From the NCBI RefSeq assembly GCF_002355395.1, contig NZ_AP017315.1, positions 496,001-560,000 of the forward strand: a stretch of 64,000 bases of DNA, given 5' to 3'. This stretch comes from Microcella alkaliphila (GTDB lineage: Bacteria > Actinomycetota > Actinomycetes > Actinomycetales > Microbacteriaceae). Positions 38,066 through 48,688 of the stretch are shown here, one piece after another; the first letter of the stretch is position 1, and the number at the start of each line of letters is the position of its first letter. The translations under genes were made by a program, and so were the position numbers. The notes under the pieces are model-generated. The model was not told where the DNA came from and ran no database searches. It worked only from the letters and a program-made list of their open reading frames with translations.

Positions 38066-40039
38066 CTAGACCGGGCGCTGCCAGTTGGGGTTCTCGTCGT
38101 AGCGGTTCGGGTCTGGTGGAGGAGGCAGCGGGGGCAAATCAGCGAGTCTCTGCAGCGCCTCGCGGATCTCACCCGAATACAGCGCGCTGCCCGTCGGGCC
38201 GGGATGCACCTGGTCACCGGCCAGCAAATCCAGACGCCCCGAAATGGTCGCGTCCCAATCGGCGACCTCCACCGTGCGGTGGGCCCGCGCCGTCTCGTGC
38301 AAACGCGTGTTGGACTCGTCGATCCATCCGCGGGGAGCCGAGGCCGTCACGACGACCAGTTTGCGGTCGCCGACCGCACCGATGACGCGGTCGAGGTCGG
38401 ACTGGCTGATGAGGCCGTTCGCCCCGACGCCAATAATGACGACGTCGCGGAGCGCGCCGGCCGCGGCCGCCTCTTCGATCACCTCGGGCATCGACCACAT
38501 CTGCCGACCGACCGTGGCGTCGACGGCGATGCCGGGAAACTCGTCAATGAGCGCGGGGGCTGCCGCCAACATGACGGAGTCGCCGAAGGCGATGATCTGG
38601 TCCCCGGTCGGCAACGGAGCGGGGGTGTCCTCCGGAGCCGGTTCGGGTTCGGGTTCTAGTTCTGGTTCGGGTTCCGGCTCGGGCTCGGTCGAGGGTCGCG
38701 GCGCCGTCGCAGGCACCGAATCGGGAGACGGCGAAGGTGATGTGCCGGCACCCCGCGGCTGCTCGGCCGTGTCGACGGCGAGCTGGCCCGCGGTGATCAG
38801 GTCTGCCGCCTCGGACGTCGCGGGGGAGCGCTGCAGTGCGGCCCCCGTGCCGGCGACGAGCAGCGCCAAGGCCACCGCGACGGTCGCGACGGCGGCGCCC
38901 TCGCGCTTCCCGCCCGCCGCGCGGGCAGGCGCGAGCAACTCGCGGCGGCGGATGGGCAGCTCGACGAAACGGTAGCTGAGCGCCGCGAGCAGCACAGACA
39001 GCGCAAGCACGGCGGCGCCGAGGCCCCACGCCCCCGACCCTGTGCGGTCGAGGCCGGGGACGAGCGCAAGCCCCAGCACCCAGAGGGGCCAGTGCCAGAG
39101 GTACAGCCCGTAGGAGCGCTCGCCCACCCACACGAGCGGCGACGACTCGGCCGCTCGAGCGGCCAGAGACTCGCGTCGCTCCAGCGCCAGGATCGCCACC
39201 ACGGTGAGAGCGACCGCGAGCGCCATTCCGCCGCGGTACGCACTCGGGTCGTCGATACTCGTCGACAGCGCAACCGCCACCACTCCCGCGACCGCGGCGA
39301 CGCCGACGGGCGTCGACGCGCGGCCCAGCAGCGCGCGGGGCTGCGTGAGCGGGTCACGTCCGAGCGCCAGGGCCGCCCCGGCGAGCAAGCCGAAGCCGTG
39401 CGTCAGGGTCGACAGGTAGGCCGCCGACGCGGCCGCGCCGCCGTCGAGCGCCGGGTCACCCGCGGCAGCGGCCATCGCGAGCGCCGACCAGGCGGCGATG
39501 GCAAGCGGCAGTGCCACGAGCATCCAGCGCCTCAGGGGGAGTGCGAGCAGCGCGATCACGACGATCGGCCACAGGAGGTAGAACTGCTCCTCGACGGAGA
39601 GCGACCAGAGGTGCCGGAACAGTTCGGGGCTCGTCTGGTCGAGGTAACTCGACCCGGCGCTGATCGCCACCCAGTTGCTCGTGAACGTCGCCGCGCCGAG
39701 CAACTGCCAGCCCATACCGACGAGAACGTCGCCGCCGATCAGTGACGCGAGGGTTGCCGTCGACATGACAACGAGCGCGAGCGCGGGCAGCAGTCGGCGC
39801 GCGCGTCGAGCCCAGAACGCGCGCAACGCGATGCGACCCGTTCGGCGACGCTCGTGCAGCAGAAGCGCGGTGATGAGGTAGCCGCTGACGACGAAGAAGA
39901 CATCCACGCCGACGAACCCGCCCGGAATGAGGCCGGGGAACAGGTGGTAGCCGAGCACCAGGAGAACCGCCAGCGCCCGCAGTGCGTCGAGGCCGGGAAG
40001 CCGGCCGCGCAGAGCGAGAGGTGGAGCGCTGGAAGACAT
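38066..40039 (-). CDS. Membrane acyltransferase 3 family protein with SGNH domain
   Basis: 657 aa. The N-terminal half is an acyltransferase 3 / OafA-type membrane domain: GLDALRALAVLLVLGYHLFP, FVGVDVFFVVSGYLITALLL and LWSLSVEEQFYLLWP with the expected catalytic motifs. A Glu/Pro repeat linker (EPEPEPEPELEP type) follows. The C-terminal SGNH hydrolase-like domain has FGDSVM, GVGANG and DQVHPG. Such proteins O-acylate cell-wall or surface glycans outside the membrane. Reverse strand between two forward genes; specific substrate unknown. Confidence 0.92.
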   Translation of the reverse strand: MSSSAPPLALRGRLPGLDALRALAVLLVLGYHLFPGLIPGGFVGVDVFFVVSGYLITALLLHERRRTGRIALRAFWARRARRLLPALALVVMSTATLASLIGGDVLVGMGWQLLGAATFTSNWVAISAGSSYLDQTSPELFRHLWSLSVEEQFYLLWPIVVIALLALPLRRWMLVALPLAIAAWSALAMAAAAGDPALDGGAAASAAYLSTLTHGFGLLAGAALALGRDPLTQPRALLGRASTPVGVAAVAGVVAVALSTSIDDPSAYRGGMALAVALTVVAILALERRESLAARAAESSPLVWVGERSYGLYLWHWPLWVLGLALVPGLDRTGSGAWGLGAAVLALSVLLAALSYRFVELPIRRRELLAPARAAGGKREGAAVATVAVALALLVAGTGAALQRSPATSEAADLITAGQLAVDTAEQPRGAGTSPSPSPDSVPATAPRPSTEPEPEPEPELEPEPEPAPEDTPAPLPTGDQIIAFGDSVMLAAAPALIDEFPGIAVDATVGRQMWSMPEVIEEAAAAGALRDVVIIGVGANGLISQSDLDRVIGAVGDRKLVVVTASAPRGWIDESNTRLHETARAHRTVEVADWDATISGRLDLLAGDQVHPGPTGSALYSGEIREALQRLADLPPLPPPPDPNRYDENPNWQRPV

Positions 40040-40091
40040 CGTGCGTCAAGGGTCGCGCGGGCGCAGACGGGCCGTCAAACCCGCCGCGCCG

Positions 40092-40097
40092 TAGACT
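40092..40097 (+). promoter_or_regulatory. -10 box of truA
   Basis: TAGACT ends 8 bases before the GTG chosen as the truA start, and no ribosome-binding motif lies between, which suits a leaderless transcript. No -35 match was seen. Confidence 0.45.
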
Positions 40098-40105
40098 CGC
40101 CAGCT

Positions 40106-41029
40106 GTGGATAACCGTGAGGGGCACGACGACGCGCAGGTCGTGCGCGTGCGCATCGACCTCGCGTACGACGGTTCCGCCTTCGCGGGCTGGGCGGCCCA
40201 GCCCGGTCTGCGCACCGTGCAAGGAGAGATCGAGTCCGCCCTGGCCACACTGTTCAGCCGGGACGGCGACATTCGGCCACGCGTGGTTGTCGCCGGTCGA
40301 ACCGACGCCGGCGTGCACGCCACCGGCCAGGTGCTGCACGTCGACCTCGACGCGGCACGGTTCGCCGCGCTCGCCCGCCCCGACCGCGGTGCGCGAACAA
40401 AGCACGCTGCCCTCAGCCCGGCCGACGTGCTCGCGCGGCGGCTCGGAGGGATCGTGGGACGCGACGGAGACATCGTCGTGCACCGCGCATCCCTCGCCCC
40501 CGCGGGGTTCGACGCGCGCTTCTCACCCGTCTGGCGCCGCTACGAGTATCGGCTCGCCGACGGGCGCGCCCCGCGCGACCCGCGGCGCCGCCACGACACC
40601 CTCGCGGTGCGCGACACGCTCGACCTCGACGCCATGAACACGGCGGCGGATGCCCTCCTCGGGCTGCGCGACTTCGGCGCGTTCTGCAAGCCCCGCGAGG
40701 GTGCCACCACGGTTCGCACGCTGCAGCAGTACGCGTGGCGAGAGACGGACGACGGCGCGCTCGTCGCGACCGTGCGCGCCGACGCCTTCTGCCACTCGAT
40801 GGTCCGCTCGCTCGTCGGCGCCGCGATCGCCGTCGGGCGCGGCGCGCTGAGCGTCGAGCAGCTCGTCGCCGCGCGTGACGAGGCCGCGCGCACGAGCCTG
40901 TTCCCCGTCGTCGCACCCCACGGGCTCACTCTCGTCGAGGTCGGTTACCCGCCCGATCACGAGCTCGCCGCCCGAGCGCAGCAGACCCGCGCCAAACGCG
41001 AAATTGCCGACGGCGCGCCACTGCCGTAA
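40106..41029 (+). CDS. truA: tRNA pseudouridine synthase A
   Basis: 307 aa from GTG 40106; makes pseudouridine at positions 38-40 of tRNA. The catalytic Asp lies in [20 protein letters not shown]; the N-terminus [20 protein letters not shown] is typical. The start is uncertain: GTG codons at 40142 and 40148 are nearer the family N-terminus, but the -10 box at 40092-40097 supports a leaderless 40106 start. Its TAA stop is also the first three bases of the rplM -10 box. Confidence 0.95.
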   Translation: MDNREGHDDAQVVRVRIDLAYDGSAFAGWAAQPGLRTVQGEIESALATLFSRDGDIRPRVVVAGRTDAGVHATGQVLHVDLDAARFAALARPDRGARTKHAALSPADVLARRLGGIVGRDGDIVVHRASLAPAGFDARFSPVWRRYEYRLADGRAPRDPRRRHDTLAVRDTLDLDAMNTAADALLGLRDFGAFCKPREGATTVRTLQQYAWRETDDGALVATVRADAFCHSMVRSLVGAAIAVGRGALSVEQLVAARDEAARTSLFPVVAPHGLTLVEVGYPPDHELAARAQQTRAKREIADGAPLP

Positions 41030-41032
41030 GCT
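41004..41032 (+). promoter_or_regulatory. rplM-rpsI promoter
   Basis: TTGCCG (41004-41009), 17 bp, TAAGCT (41027-41032), then GGTG at 41041-41044. Boxes, spacing and GGTG match the infA promoter exactly. The TAA of the -10 box is the truA stop codon. Leader of about 120 nt. Confidence 0.65.
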
Positions 41033-41159
41033 AACCCCTTGGTGTCCGTCGCCGACGGGCATCCAGTTGAGCCCTCCACCGCGGGCGTTCCCCCGTCATC
41101 GACGCGAGAACCCCCACCGGAGCGGGATTCACGAACACCTCGACAAGAAAGTACGCACT

Positions 41160-41606
41160 GTGACGCGCACATTCAGCCCCACCCCCGCTGACATCCAGCG
41201 GAACTGGGTCGTCATCGACGCCACCGACGTGGTGCTCGGCCGACTCGCCAGCCACGCCGCCACCCTCCTGCGCGGCAAGCACAAGCCGACCTTCGCCCCG
41301 CACATGGACATGGGTGACTTCGTCATCATCGTCAACGCGAGCAAGGTTGCCCTGACCGGGTCGAAGCTTGAGCAGAAGAAGGCCTACCGCCACTCCGGCT
41401 ACCCGGGCGGCCTCACGGCCACCTCGTACTCCGAGCTGCTCGAGAAGAACCCCGTCCGCGCCGTCGAGAAGGCGATCCGCGGCATGCTGCCGAAGAACTC
41501 GCTCGGCCGCGCCCAGATCAAGAAGCTGAAGGTCTACGCCGGCGCCGAGCACCCGCACGCCGCGCAGCAGCCCACGGCCTACACCCTCGACCAGGTCGCG
41601 CAGTAA
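41160..41606 (+). CDS. rplM: 50S ribosomal protein L13
   Basis: 148 aa. GTG 41160 gives [20 protein letters not shown]; conserved [20 protein letters not shown] and SGYPGGL follow. AAGAAAG lies upstream. Pairs with rpsI as in nearly all bacteria; the longer open frame upstream is spurious. Confidence 0.98.
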   Translation: MTRTFSPTPADIQRNWVVIDATDVVLGRLASHAATLLRGKHKPTFAPHMDMGDFVIIVNASKVALTGSKLEQKKAYRHSGYPGGLTATSYSELLEKNPVRAVEKAIRGMLPKNSLGRAQIKKLKVYAGAEHPHAAQQPTAYTLDQVAQ

Positions 41607-41638
41607 CGCGGCCCCGCTTCCAAGGACGTATAGAACAC

Positions 41639-42121
41639 ATGGCGAACGACACCACTACCGACGTGGCTCCCGAGAGCTACACCACTGAGTCGTCGGCCCC
41701 CGCGGCCGAGTCGGCTCCCCGCCCCGTCCTGTCCGTTTCGGGCCAGGCCGTCGGACGACGCAAGCAGGCCATCGCCCGCGTGCGCCTCGTCCCCGGCTCG
41801 GGCGCCTTCACGGTCAACGGCCGCAGCCTCGAGGACTACTTCCCGAACAAGCTGCACCAGCAGCTGATCAACGACCCCTTCACGCTGCTCGAGCTTCTCG
41901 GCTCGTACGACGTGACGGCACGCATCACCGGCGGCGGGCCCTCGGGCCAGGCGGGCGCCCTGCGCCTCGCCATCTCGCGTGCTCTCAACGAGATCGACCG
42001 CGAGAACAACCGCCCGGCGCTCAAGAAGGCCGGCTTCCTCACTCGGGATGCCCGCGTCATCGAGCGCAAGAAGGCCGGTCTCAAGAAGGCCCGCAAGGCG
42101 CCTCAGTACTCGAAGCGTTAA
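41639..42121 (+). CDS. rpsI: 30S ribosomal protein S9
   Basis: 160 aa. The S9 core starts near residue 36 ([20 protein letters not shown]), after a Thr/Ala/Glu-rich extension. The conserved C-terminus [12 protein letters not shown] reaches the P site. glmM follows after 21 bp. Confidence 0.99.
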   Translation: MANDTTTDVAPESYTTESSAPAAESAPRPVLSVSGQAVGRRKQAIARVRLVPGSGAFTVNGRSLEDYFPNKLHQQLINDPFTLLELLGSYDVTARITGGGPSGQAGALRLAISRALNEIDRENNRPALKKAGFLTRDARVIERKKAGLKKARKAPQYSKR

Positions 42122-42142
42122 CGCGAGACGAGCATCCCGATC

Positions 42143-43504
42143 ATGGGCCGTTTATTCGGTACCGACGGGGTCCGAGGGCTGGCCAACGGCGATCTCACCG
42201 CCGGGCTGGCCCTCGGCCTGTCTCAGGCTGCTGCGTGGGTCCTGACCCAGGGGCGTCACGCTGACGAGTTGCGCGCACAGGGCAAGCGCCCGACCGCGGT
42301 GGTTGCACGCGACCCGCGTGTGTCGGGCGAGTTTCTGACGGCGGCCGTCGCTGCGGGGCTCGCGTCCAGCGGCATCGATGTGCTCGACGCGGGCGTCATC
42401 CCGACACCGGCCGCGGCCTTCCTCGTGAGCGATGCGGGCGTCGATTTCGGCGTGATGGTGTCGGCCTCCCACAACGCGATGCCCGATAACGGCATCAAGT
42501 TTTTCTCCTACGGCGGAACCAAGTTGCCTGACGAGGTCGAAGACCGCATCGAATGGGCATTGGAGGAGCAGAAGCTGGCCCCCGTCGGCGGGGGTGTAGG
42601 GCGCATTCGCCGTTTTGCTGACGCGGAGGATCGCTACCTCCTTCATCTCCTGTCGACGGTTGACGTATCGCTCGCCGGTCTGCATGTCGTGCTCGACTGC
42701 GCGCATGGAGCCGCATCGGCCGTCTCCCCCCAGGCCTTCACTGATGCGGGCGCTCGCGTGACCCTTATTGGCGCTGACCCGAACGGGCTCAACATCAACG
42801 ATGGCGTGGGCTCGACTTATCTGGCCCCGCTTCAGCGTGCAGTCGTGGAGGCGGGCGCTGACCTCGGAATCGCGCACGACGGCGACGCCGACCGCTGCCT
42901 CGCCGTGGATGCGCGGGGCCAGGTCGTCGACGGAGACCAGATCATGGCGATCCTCGCGCTGTCGATGAAGCGACGTGGGATGCTCGCGAAAGACACCCTC
43001 GCCGTCACCGTCATGAGCAACCTGGGGCTGAAGCGAGCGATGCGCAGCAACGACATCGAGCTGGTGGAGACGAAGGTGGGCGACCGCTACGTGCTGGAGG
43101 CGCTCGCCGAGCACGGACTGTCGCTCGGGGGCGAGCAGTCGGGCCACGTCATCATGAGCGACCACGCCACCACGGGCGACGGCATCCTGACCGGCCTGCA
43201 GCTGGCCGCAGAAATGGCGCGCACCGGGAAGACCCTCGAGGAACTCGCCTCGGTGATGACCGTCTTCCCACAGGTGCTCGAGAACGTGCGCGGCGTCGAT
43301 CGCACCAGGCTCGAGGGTCACGACGGAATCGCCGCGGCGGTCGCCGAGGTTGAAGCGGAGCTCGGTGACAGCGGCCGCGTGCTGCTGCGGGCGAGCGGAA
43401 CCGAGCCGATGGTGCGCGTCATGGTCGAGGCCGCGGACGACGCGACCGCCCGGGCGATGGCCGACCGCCTCGCCGCGGTCGTGAAGGCCAAGCTCGCGGT
43501 CTAG
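42143..43504 (+). CDS. glmM: Phosphoglucosamine mutase
   Basis: 453 aa; converts glucosamine-6-phosphate to glucosamine-1-phosphate for peptidoglycan. Starts [16 protein letters not shown]; the phosphoserine loop is [14 protein letters not shown] with Ser109; metal loop [12 protein letters not shown]-terminal [12 protein letters not shown]. Works with glmS 2 kb downstream. Its stop overlaps the convergent methyltransferase by a few bases. Confidence 0.98.
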   Translation: MGRLFGTDGVRGLANGDLTAGLALGLSQAAAWVLTQGRHADELRAQGKRPTAVVARDPRVSGEFLTAAVAAGLASSGIDVLDAGVIPTPAAAFLVSDAGVDFGVMVSASHNAMPDNGIKFFSYGGTKLPDEVEDRIEWALEEQKLAPVGGGVGRIRRFADAEDRYLLHLLSTVDVSLAGLHVVLDCAHGAASAVSPQAFTDAGARVTLIGADPNGLNINDGVGSTYLAPLQRAVVEAGADLGIAHDGDADRCLAVDARGQVVDGDQIMAILALSMKRRGMLAKDTLAVTVMSNLGLKRAMRSNDIELVETKVGDRYVLEALAEHGLSLGGEQSGHVIMSDHATTGDGILTGLQLAAEMARTGKTLEELASVMTVFPQVLENVRGVDRTRLEGHDGIAAAVAEVEAELGDSGRVLLRASGTEPMVRVMVEAADDATARAMADRLAAVVKAKLAV

Positions 43505-44322
43505 GGCGTCTCGGCGGGGGACGGCGCGGCGAGCAGTTCGCCGTGCGTCATGCTGAACCACGCATCGTCGTGCTCGGCCCACTCGCGCCAGGCTGCGCTG
43601 ATGCGGGCGAGGTCGGCGGAGCTCGCGTGCCCGCCGTCGATCGCGTGCTTCGCGAAGTCGGATTCCACGGCGCGAACAGCCCAGGCGCCACCCCACCAGG
43701 CGCGCTCTTCAGGCATCGCAAAAACCCAGGTCGAGCCCGAGACGCGAATGTTCTGCAACCCGGCAGCCCGGGCCCAGGCGACGAGGTGTCGGGCGGCGTC
43801 GGGTTCGCCGCTCGTGGCGCGATGCACACGCCGGTACAGCTCCAGCCACTCATCGAGAGCGGGCAGGAGCGGGTACCAGGTCGTCGCGCCGTAGTCGACC
43901 TCGCGCGCGGCGATGACACCACTGGGTCGCGCGACGCGTGACATCGAGCGCAGCATGGCGACCGGGTCGGGCACGTGCTGCAGCGTCTGGTGGGTGTGCA
44001 CGATGTCGAAAGATTCCGCGTCGAAGGGCAGTGCGAGCGCATCGGCGGTGTCGAACCGCACGGCGGACCCCGACGCCGCAGCGAAGGCTCGGGCGGCGGC
44101 GATCGCGGTGTCGGACATGTCGACCCCGGTGACGCTGTCGTCTCCGAGGCGCTGGCCGAACTCGACGGTAACCGTCCCCGGGCCGCATCCCACATCCAGC
44201 AGGGTCCGTCCCGGGACCAACTCCGGCTCCAGGTATGCCGCGGAGTTCGCGATCGTGCGCCAGCGGTGCACGGCGAGCACACTGTCGTGGTGCCCCAGGG
44301 TGTAGGCGTTCGGCTCGGCCAT
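43501..44322 (-). CDS. Class I SAM-dependent methyltransferase
   Basis: 273 aa. SAM-binding motif [17 protein letters not shown], motif [17 protein letters not shown], and the UbiE-type [18 protein letters not shown]. Substrate not identifiable. It lies directly after coaA on the reverse strand (TGATG overlap), so the two share an operon. Confidence 0.88.
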   Translation of the reverse strand: MAEPNAYTLGHHDSVLAVHRWRTIANSAAYLEPELVPGRTLLDVGCGPGTVTVEFGQRLGDDSVTGVDMSDTAIAAARAFAAASGSAVRFDTADALALPFDAESFDIVHTHQTLQHVPDPVAMLRSMSRVARPSGVIAAREVDYGATTWYPLLPALDEWLELYRRVHRATSGEPDAARHLVAWARAAGLQNIRVSGSTWVFAMPEERAWWGGAWAVRAVESDFAKHAIDGGHASSADLARISAAWREWAEHDDAWFSMTHGELLAAPSPAETP

Positions 44323-45299
44323 CAGATCTTCCTCAGCAGCACGGTCGACACGGTGTGGTCGCGTTCCTTCCGCAAGACGAGGGATGCGCGGGCGCGCGTC
44401 GGCAGGATGTTCTGCGTCAGGTTCGGCTCGTTGATGTCGCCCCAGATGCGCCGCGCCGTGATGCGCGCCTCGTCCTCGCTGAGGCTCGCATAGCGGTGGA
44501 AGTAGCTGCGCGGGTCACTGAAGGCGCCTCGTTGTAACTTGAGGAAGCGCTGTTCGTACCAGTCGGCGATGTCGCTCGTGCGGGCATCCACATAGACGGT
44601 GAAGTCGAACAGGTCGCTGACCGCGAGGGATGCGCCCGGTCCAGGCGGCTGCAAGACATTCAGGCCCTCGACGATCAGGATGTCGGGACGGCGCACGATG
44701 ATTTCGGCGCCGGGGATGATGTCGTACGACAGGTGCGAGTACACCGGTGCTCGCACCTCCTCGGCGCCCGCTTTGATGCGTGACACGAACCGCAACAGCG
44801 CCCGACGGTCGTAGCTCTCGGGGAACCCCTTGCGGTGCAGGATGCCGCGCCGCGAGAGCTCGGCCGTCGGCAGCAGGAATCCGTCAGTGGTGACGCGCTC
44901 GACGCGAGGGGTGTCGTCCCACCGTGACAGGAGCTCGCGCAAGAGGCGCGCGATGGTCGACTTGCCGACCGCCACGGAGCCGGCGACGCCGATGACGAAC
45001 GGAGTGCGCGGACCGCGGTCACCGAGAAACTCGCGCGTCGCGGTGTGCAGATCGCGGGCGCCGGCGGCGTACAGGTTCAGGAGCCGGCTGAGTGGTTGAT
45101 ACACCTCGGCCACTTCGCGCAGGTCAAGCTGGTCGCCGAGACCGCGCAGGCCGATGAGTTCATGCTCCGTGAGCGGCTGTGGCGTCGCGGGAGCAAGCGC
45201 TGACCACCGAGCGCGATCCAGTTCCGCGAACGGGCTCTGCTCGCGAGGGGACGGGCCGGTGCCGTTGTCGCGCCCGGGGGCCTGATGCGCCTCGACCAT
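44322..45299 (-). CDS. coaA: Type I pantothenate kinase
   Basis: 325 aa; first committed step of coenzyme A synthesis. P-loop [50 protein letters not shown]-terminal [23 protein letters not shown] 45299 is chosen over 45356: TACTGT on the reverse strand (45307-45312) sits 7 bases before it, indicating a leaderless start, and the upstream extension would run into glmS. Confidence 0.96.
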   Translation of the reverse strand: MVEAHQAPGRDNGTGPSPREQSPFAELDRARWSALAPATPQPLTEHELIGLRGLGDQLDLREVAEVYQPLSRLLNLYAAGARDLHTATREFLGDRGPRTPFVIGVAGSVAVGKSTIARLLRELLSRWDDTPRVERVTTDGFLLPTAELSRRGILHRKGFPESYDRRALLRFVSRIKAGAEEVRAPVYSHLSYDIIPGAEIIVRRPDILIVEGLNVLQPPGPGASLAVSDLFDFTVYVDARTSDIADWYEQRFLKLQRGAFSDPRSYFHRYASLSEDEARITARRIWGDINEPNLTQNILPTRARASLVLRKERDHTVSTVLLRKI

Positions 45300-45306
45300 T
45301 CGCACC

Positions 45307-45347
45307 ACAGTACCGGGACATGGCGCGTGGCCCCCTCGCCCTAGAAT
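45307..45347. promoter_or_regulatory. Back-to-back leaderless promoters of coaA and glmS
   Basis: Reverse-strand -10 TACTGT (45307-45312) ends 7 bases before coaA ATG 45299; forward -10 TAGAAT (45342-45347) ends 7 bases before glmS ATG 45355. The two start codons are only 55 bp apart, so the -35 regions must overlap and the polymerases probably compete. Confidence 0.6.
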
Positions 45348-45354
45348 CGAGCGC

Positions 45355-47205
45355 ATGTGTGGAATTGTGGGATACGTCGGCCAGCGCGGAAGTCTGGACG
45401 TTCTGCTGGGTGGGCTGAAGCGGCTCGAGTACCGCGGCTATGACTCGGCGGGCGTCGCCGTGATCGCCGCGGGCGGCGAACTGGGCACCGCGAAGCGTGC
45501 AGGAAAGCTGGGCAATCTGACCGACGAGCTGTCCGCGCATCCCATCGCCGACGGCCAGACGGGTATCGGCCACACGCGCTGGGCGACGCACGGCGGCCCG
45601 ACCGACGGCAACGCGCACCCGCACCTCGGCGACGGCGGCAAGCTGGCACTCATTCACAACGGCATCATCGAGAACTTCAGCGAGCTGAAGGCCGAGCTCG
45701 CCGAGCGGGGTCACACCTTCGCGAGCGAGACCGACTCGGAGGTCGCGGCGCTGCTTGTCGGCGAGGCGTACCGCGACACCCACGACCTGACCGCCGCGAT
45801 GCTCGCCGTCGTCAACCGGCTCGAGGGCGCCTTCACGCTGCTCGCCGTGCACGCTGACGAGCCCGACGTCGTGGTCGGCGCTCGCCGGAACTCCCCGCTC
45901 GTCGTGGGCCTCGGGGAGGGCGAAAACTTCCTCGGTTCGGACGTCGCCGCGTTCGTCGCCTACACGAAGCAGGCCATGGAGATCGGCCAGGACCAGCTCG
46001 TCACGATCCGCCCCGGCAGTGTCGAGGTCGTCGACTTCGACGGCAACCCCGTCGAGTCGCGCCGGTTCGAGGTCGACTGGGACGCCTCCGCCGCCGACAA
46101 GGGCGGCTGGTCGAGCTTCATGGCGAAGGAGATCAGCGAAGAGCCCGACGCGGTGGCCAACACGATCCGCGGCCGGGTGACGGACGGCCTCGTACACATT
46201 CCCGAGCTCGACGGCCTTGGTGACGACGTACTGCGCTCGATAGATCGCGTGCTCATCATCGCCTGCGGCACGGCCGCGTACGCCGGCATGGTCGGCAAGT
46301 ACGCCATCGAGCAGTGGGCGCGCGTGCCCGTCGACGTCGAGCTCGCCCACGAGTTCCGCTATCGCGAGCCGGTGCTGTCGCCGAACACGCTGGTCGTGTC
46401 GATCAGCCAGTCGGGCGAAACGATGGACACGCTCATGGCGGTCAAGTACGCCCGCGAGCAGGGCGCGCGCACGCTGTCGATCTGTAACACGCAGGGAGCG
46501 ACGATCCCGCGCGAGTCCGACGCCGTTGTGTACACGCACGCTGGCCCCGAGGTCGCGGTCGCCTCGACCAAGGCGTTTGTTGCACAGATCACCGCCTGTT
46601 ACCTGTTCGGTCTGCAGCTCGCGCACGTGCGCGAGACGCTGTCGGCGGATGCCGTACGCGGGCTCGTCGCCGACCTCCAGAAGGTGCCCGACCAGCTTCG
46701 CGAGGTCATCGCGAGCGGCGAGCGCATCGCCGAACTCGCCCACTGGATGGCGGACACCCGCTCGGTGCTGTTCCTCGGCCGCCACGTCGGCTACCCGATC
46801 GCGCTGGAAGGTGCGCTGAAGCTGAAAGAGCTCGCGTACATCCATGCCGAAGGGTTCGCCGCCGGCGAGCTGAAGCACGGTCCGATCGCGTTGATCGAGC
46901 CCGGCCAGATCGTGTTCGTGATCGTGCCGAGCCCGCGCGATAAGCGTTCACTGCACGCCAAAGTCGTGTCGAACATCCAAGAGATTCGTGCCCGCGGTGC
47001 GCGCGTCATCGCGATCGCCGAGGCCGGTGACGTCGCCGTCTTGCCGCACGCCGACGAGGTCATTCGCATTCCGCTCGCGTCGCCGTTCTTCGAGCCGCTG
47101 CTCGCCGTTGTTCCGCTGCACTTTTTCGGCATGGAATTGGCGGCGGCGAAGGGTCTCGATGTCGATCAGCCGCGCAACCTCGCCAAGTCGGTCACGGTCG
47201 AGTAG
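45355..47205 (+). CDS. glmS: Glutamine-fructose-6-phosphate aminotransferase (isomerizing)
   Basis: 616 aa. N-terminal glutaminase with Cys2 nucleophile ([11 protein letters not shown]) and two SIS isomerase domains ([52 protein letters not shown]). Ends [13 protein letters not shown] as usual. Makes glucosamine-6-phosphate, the glmM substrate. No ribosome site precedes it, in line with a leaderless transcript. Confidence 0.99.
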   Translation: MCGIVGYVGQRGSLDVLLGGLKRLEYRGYDSAGVAVIAAGGELGTAKRAGKLGNLTDELSAHPIADGQTGIGHTRWATHGGPTDGNAHPHLGDGGKLALIHNGIIENFSELKAELAERGHTFASETDSEVAALLVGEAYRDTHDLTAAMLAVVNRLEGAFTLLAVHADEPDVVVGARRNSPLVVGLGEGENFLGSDVAAFVAYTKQAMEIGQDQLVTIRPGSVEVVDFDGNPVESRRFEVDWDASAADKGGWSSFMAKEISEEPDAVANTIRGRVTDGLVHIPELDGLGDDVLRSIDRVLIIACGTAAYAGMVGKYAIEQWARVPVDVELAHEFRYREPVLSPNTLVVSISQSGETMDTLMAVKYAREQGARTLSICNTQGATIPRESDAVVYTHAGPEVAVASTKAFVAQITACYLFGLQLAHVRETLSADAVRGLVADLQKVPDQLREVIASGERIAELAHWMADTRSVLFLGRHVGYPIALEGALKLKELAYIHAEGFAAGELKHGPIALIEPGQIVFVIVPSPRDKRSLHAKVVSNIQEIRARGARVIAIAEAGDVAVLPHADEVIRIPLASPFFEPLLAVVPLHFFGMELAAAKGLDVDQPRNLAKSVTVE

Positions 47206-47240
47206 GCCGCGGGTCGTTTCGGTACGGGCGGGAGGGTGCG

Positions 47241-47597
47241 GTGATCGTCGGAGTGGGTGTCGACATCGTCGACCTTGCCCGCTTCGACCGCGCGCTCACC
47301 CGCACTCCCGGGCTGCGAGAGCGGCTCTTCGCCGAGTCGGAACGCGACCGACCGGTGCGCTCGCTCGCCGGCCGATTCGCTGCGAAGGAGGCGGTGATGA
47401 AGGCTCTCGGCGCGACCGACGGCGTTCGCTGGCACGACATGCGCATCGTCTCCGATTCCGAGGGCAATCCCGATGTCGCCCTGAGTGGTCGCGCCGCCGA
47501 GATCGCGCTCTCTCGCGGTATCGCGCGACTGCACGTGTCGATGTCGCATGACGCGGGGGCGGCGATCGCCTTCGTGGTGGCGGAGACGGCGCCGTGA
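47241..47597 (+). CDS. acpS: Holo-[acyl-carrier-protein] synthase
   Basis: 118 aa; transfers phosphopantetheine from CoA to ACP. VGVDIVDLARFDRAL at the start and SLAGRFAAKEAVMKALG with the catalytic Glu/Lys motif. GTG start after GGAGGG. Overlaps alr by 4 bp (GTGA). Confidence 0.97.
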   Translation: MIVGVGVDIVDLARFDRALTRTPGLRERLFAESERDRPVRSLAGRFAAKEAVMKALGATDGVRWHDMRIVSDSEGNPDVALSGRAAEIALSRGIARLHVSMSHDAGAAIAFVVAETAP

Positions 47598-48688
47598 GCC
47601 GGCCCTTCCGCGAAGCGCGAATCTCGCGCCAGGCGATCGCGCAGAACGTCGAGGTGATGCGCAAACTCGCCCCGGCCCCGCGCGCCATGGCCGTGGTGAA
47701 GGCCGACGGCTACGGACACGGCGCCATCCTCGCGGCTCGCGCCGCTCTGGAAGCGGGCGCCGACATGCTGGGCGTCGCCGACCTCGAGGAGGCGTTCGAG
47801 CTGCGCGCGGCCGGTATCGACGCTCCCGTGCTCGCGTGGATCCACCCGAGCGGCGCCGACCTTGCCGCTGCGGCGGAGGCCGGCATCATGGTCGGCGTCA
47901 ACTCGATCGCGCAGCTGCGTCAGGCTGCCGACGCGGGGCACCGCGGCACCATCCACGTGAAGGTTGATACCGGGCTGTCGCGCAACGGCGTCGCCCGCGA
48001 CGAGTGGGCTCTGTTCGTCGACGAGCTCGCGCACGCCGTTCACCACGACGGCCTCCGACTCGGCGGCGTCTTCAGCCACCTGTCGAACACGTCGCCCGAC
48101 GAGGACCGCGCGCAGATCGTCGCGTTCGAAGAGTTCGTCGACGCCGTGCGCGCCGCGAACCTCGACCCGGGGCTGCGTCACCTCGCCGCGTCGGCCGGCG
48201 CCCTCGACCACCCCGCGGCGCGCTACGACATGGTGCGGCTCGGCATCTCGATCTACGGACTGCCGCCGGAAGACCACCACCGTGACCTGCCGCTCACTCC
48301 CGCGATGGAACTCAGCGCCGAGATCGTTCACGTCAAGCGCGTGCCCGCCGGCAGCGGCGTCTCGTACGGCTACCGTTACCGCACCGCCCGCCCGACGACG
48401 CTCGCGCTCGTGCCTCTCGGCTACGCCGACGGCATTCCGCGTCATACCGACGGCGCCTCCGTCCTCGTCGGCGACCACCGGATGCCCGTGGTCGGCCGCG
48501 TCGCCATGGACCAGTTCGTCGTCGACGCCGGCGACCACCCCGTGTCCGTCGGTGACCGCGCCATCCTCTTCGGCGACCCCCGCACCACCGGGGCGCCTTC
48601 GGCCGTCGACTGGGCCGACGCCGCTGGCACGATCGGCTACGAGATCGTCACCCGCCTGGGTCGCCGCGTGACGAGAACCCGCGCATGA
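47594..48688 (+). CDS. alr: Alanine racemase
   Basis: 364 aa PLP enzyme making D-alanine for peptidoglycan. PLP lysine Lys36 in AVVKADGYGHG; catalytic Tyr region SGVSYGYRYR; C-terminal GRVAMDQFVVD. GTG start. Coupled to acpS upstream and tsaE downstream (ATGA). Confidence 0.98.
   Translation: MSRPFREARISRQAIAQNVEVMRKLAPAPRAMAVVKADGYGHGAILAARAALEAGADMLGVADLEEAFELRAAGIDAPVLAWIHPSGADLAAAAEAGIMVGVNSIAQLRQAADAGHRGTIHVKVDTGLSRNGVARDEWALFVDELAHAVHHDGLRLGGVFSHLSNTSPDEDRAQIVAFEEFVDAVRAANLDPGLRHLAASAGALDHPAARYDMVRLGISIYGLPPEDHHRDLPLTPAMELSAEIVHVKRVPAGSGVSYGYRYRTARPTTLALVPLGYADGIPRHTDGASVLVGDHRMPVVGRVAMDQFVVDAGDHPVSVGDRAILFGDPRTTGAPSAVDWADAAGTIGYEIVTRLGRRVTRTRA

Noticed and set aside
38640-38700. Direct GGTTCGGGTTC-type repeats
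   Set aside because: They encode the Glu/Pro linker of the acyltransferase and are not an independent element.
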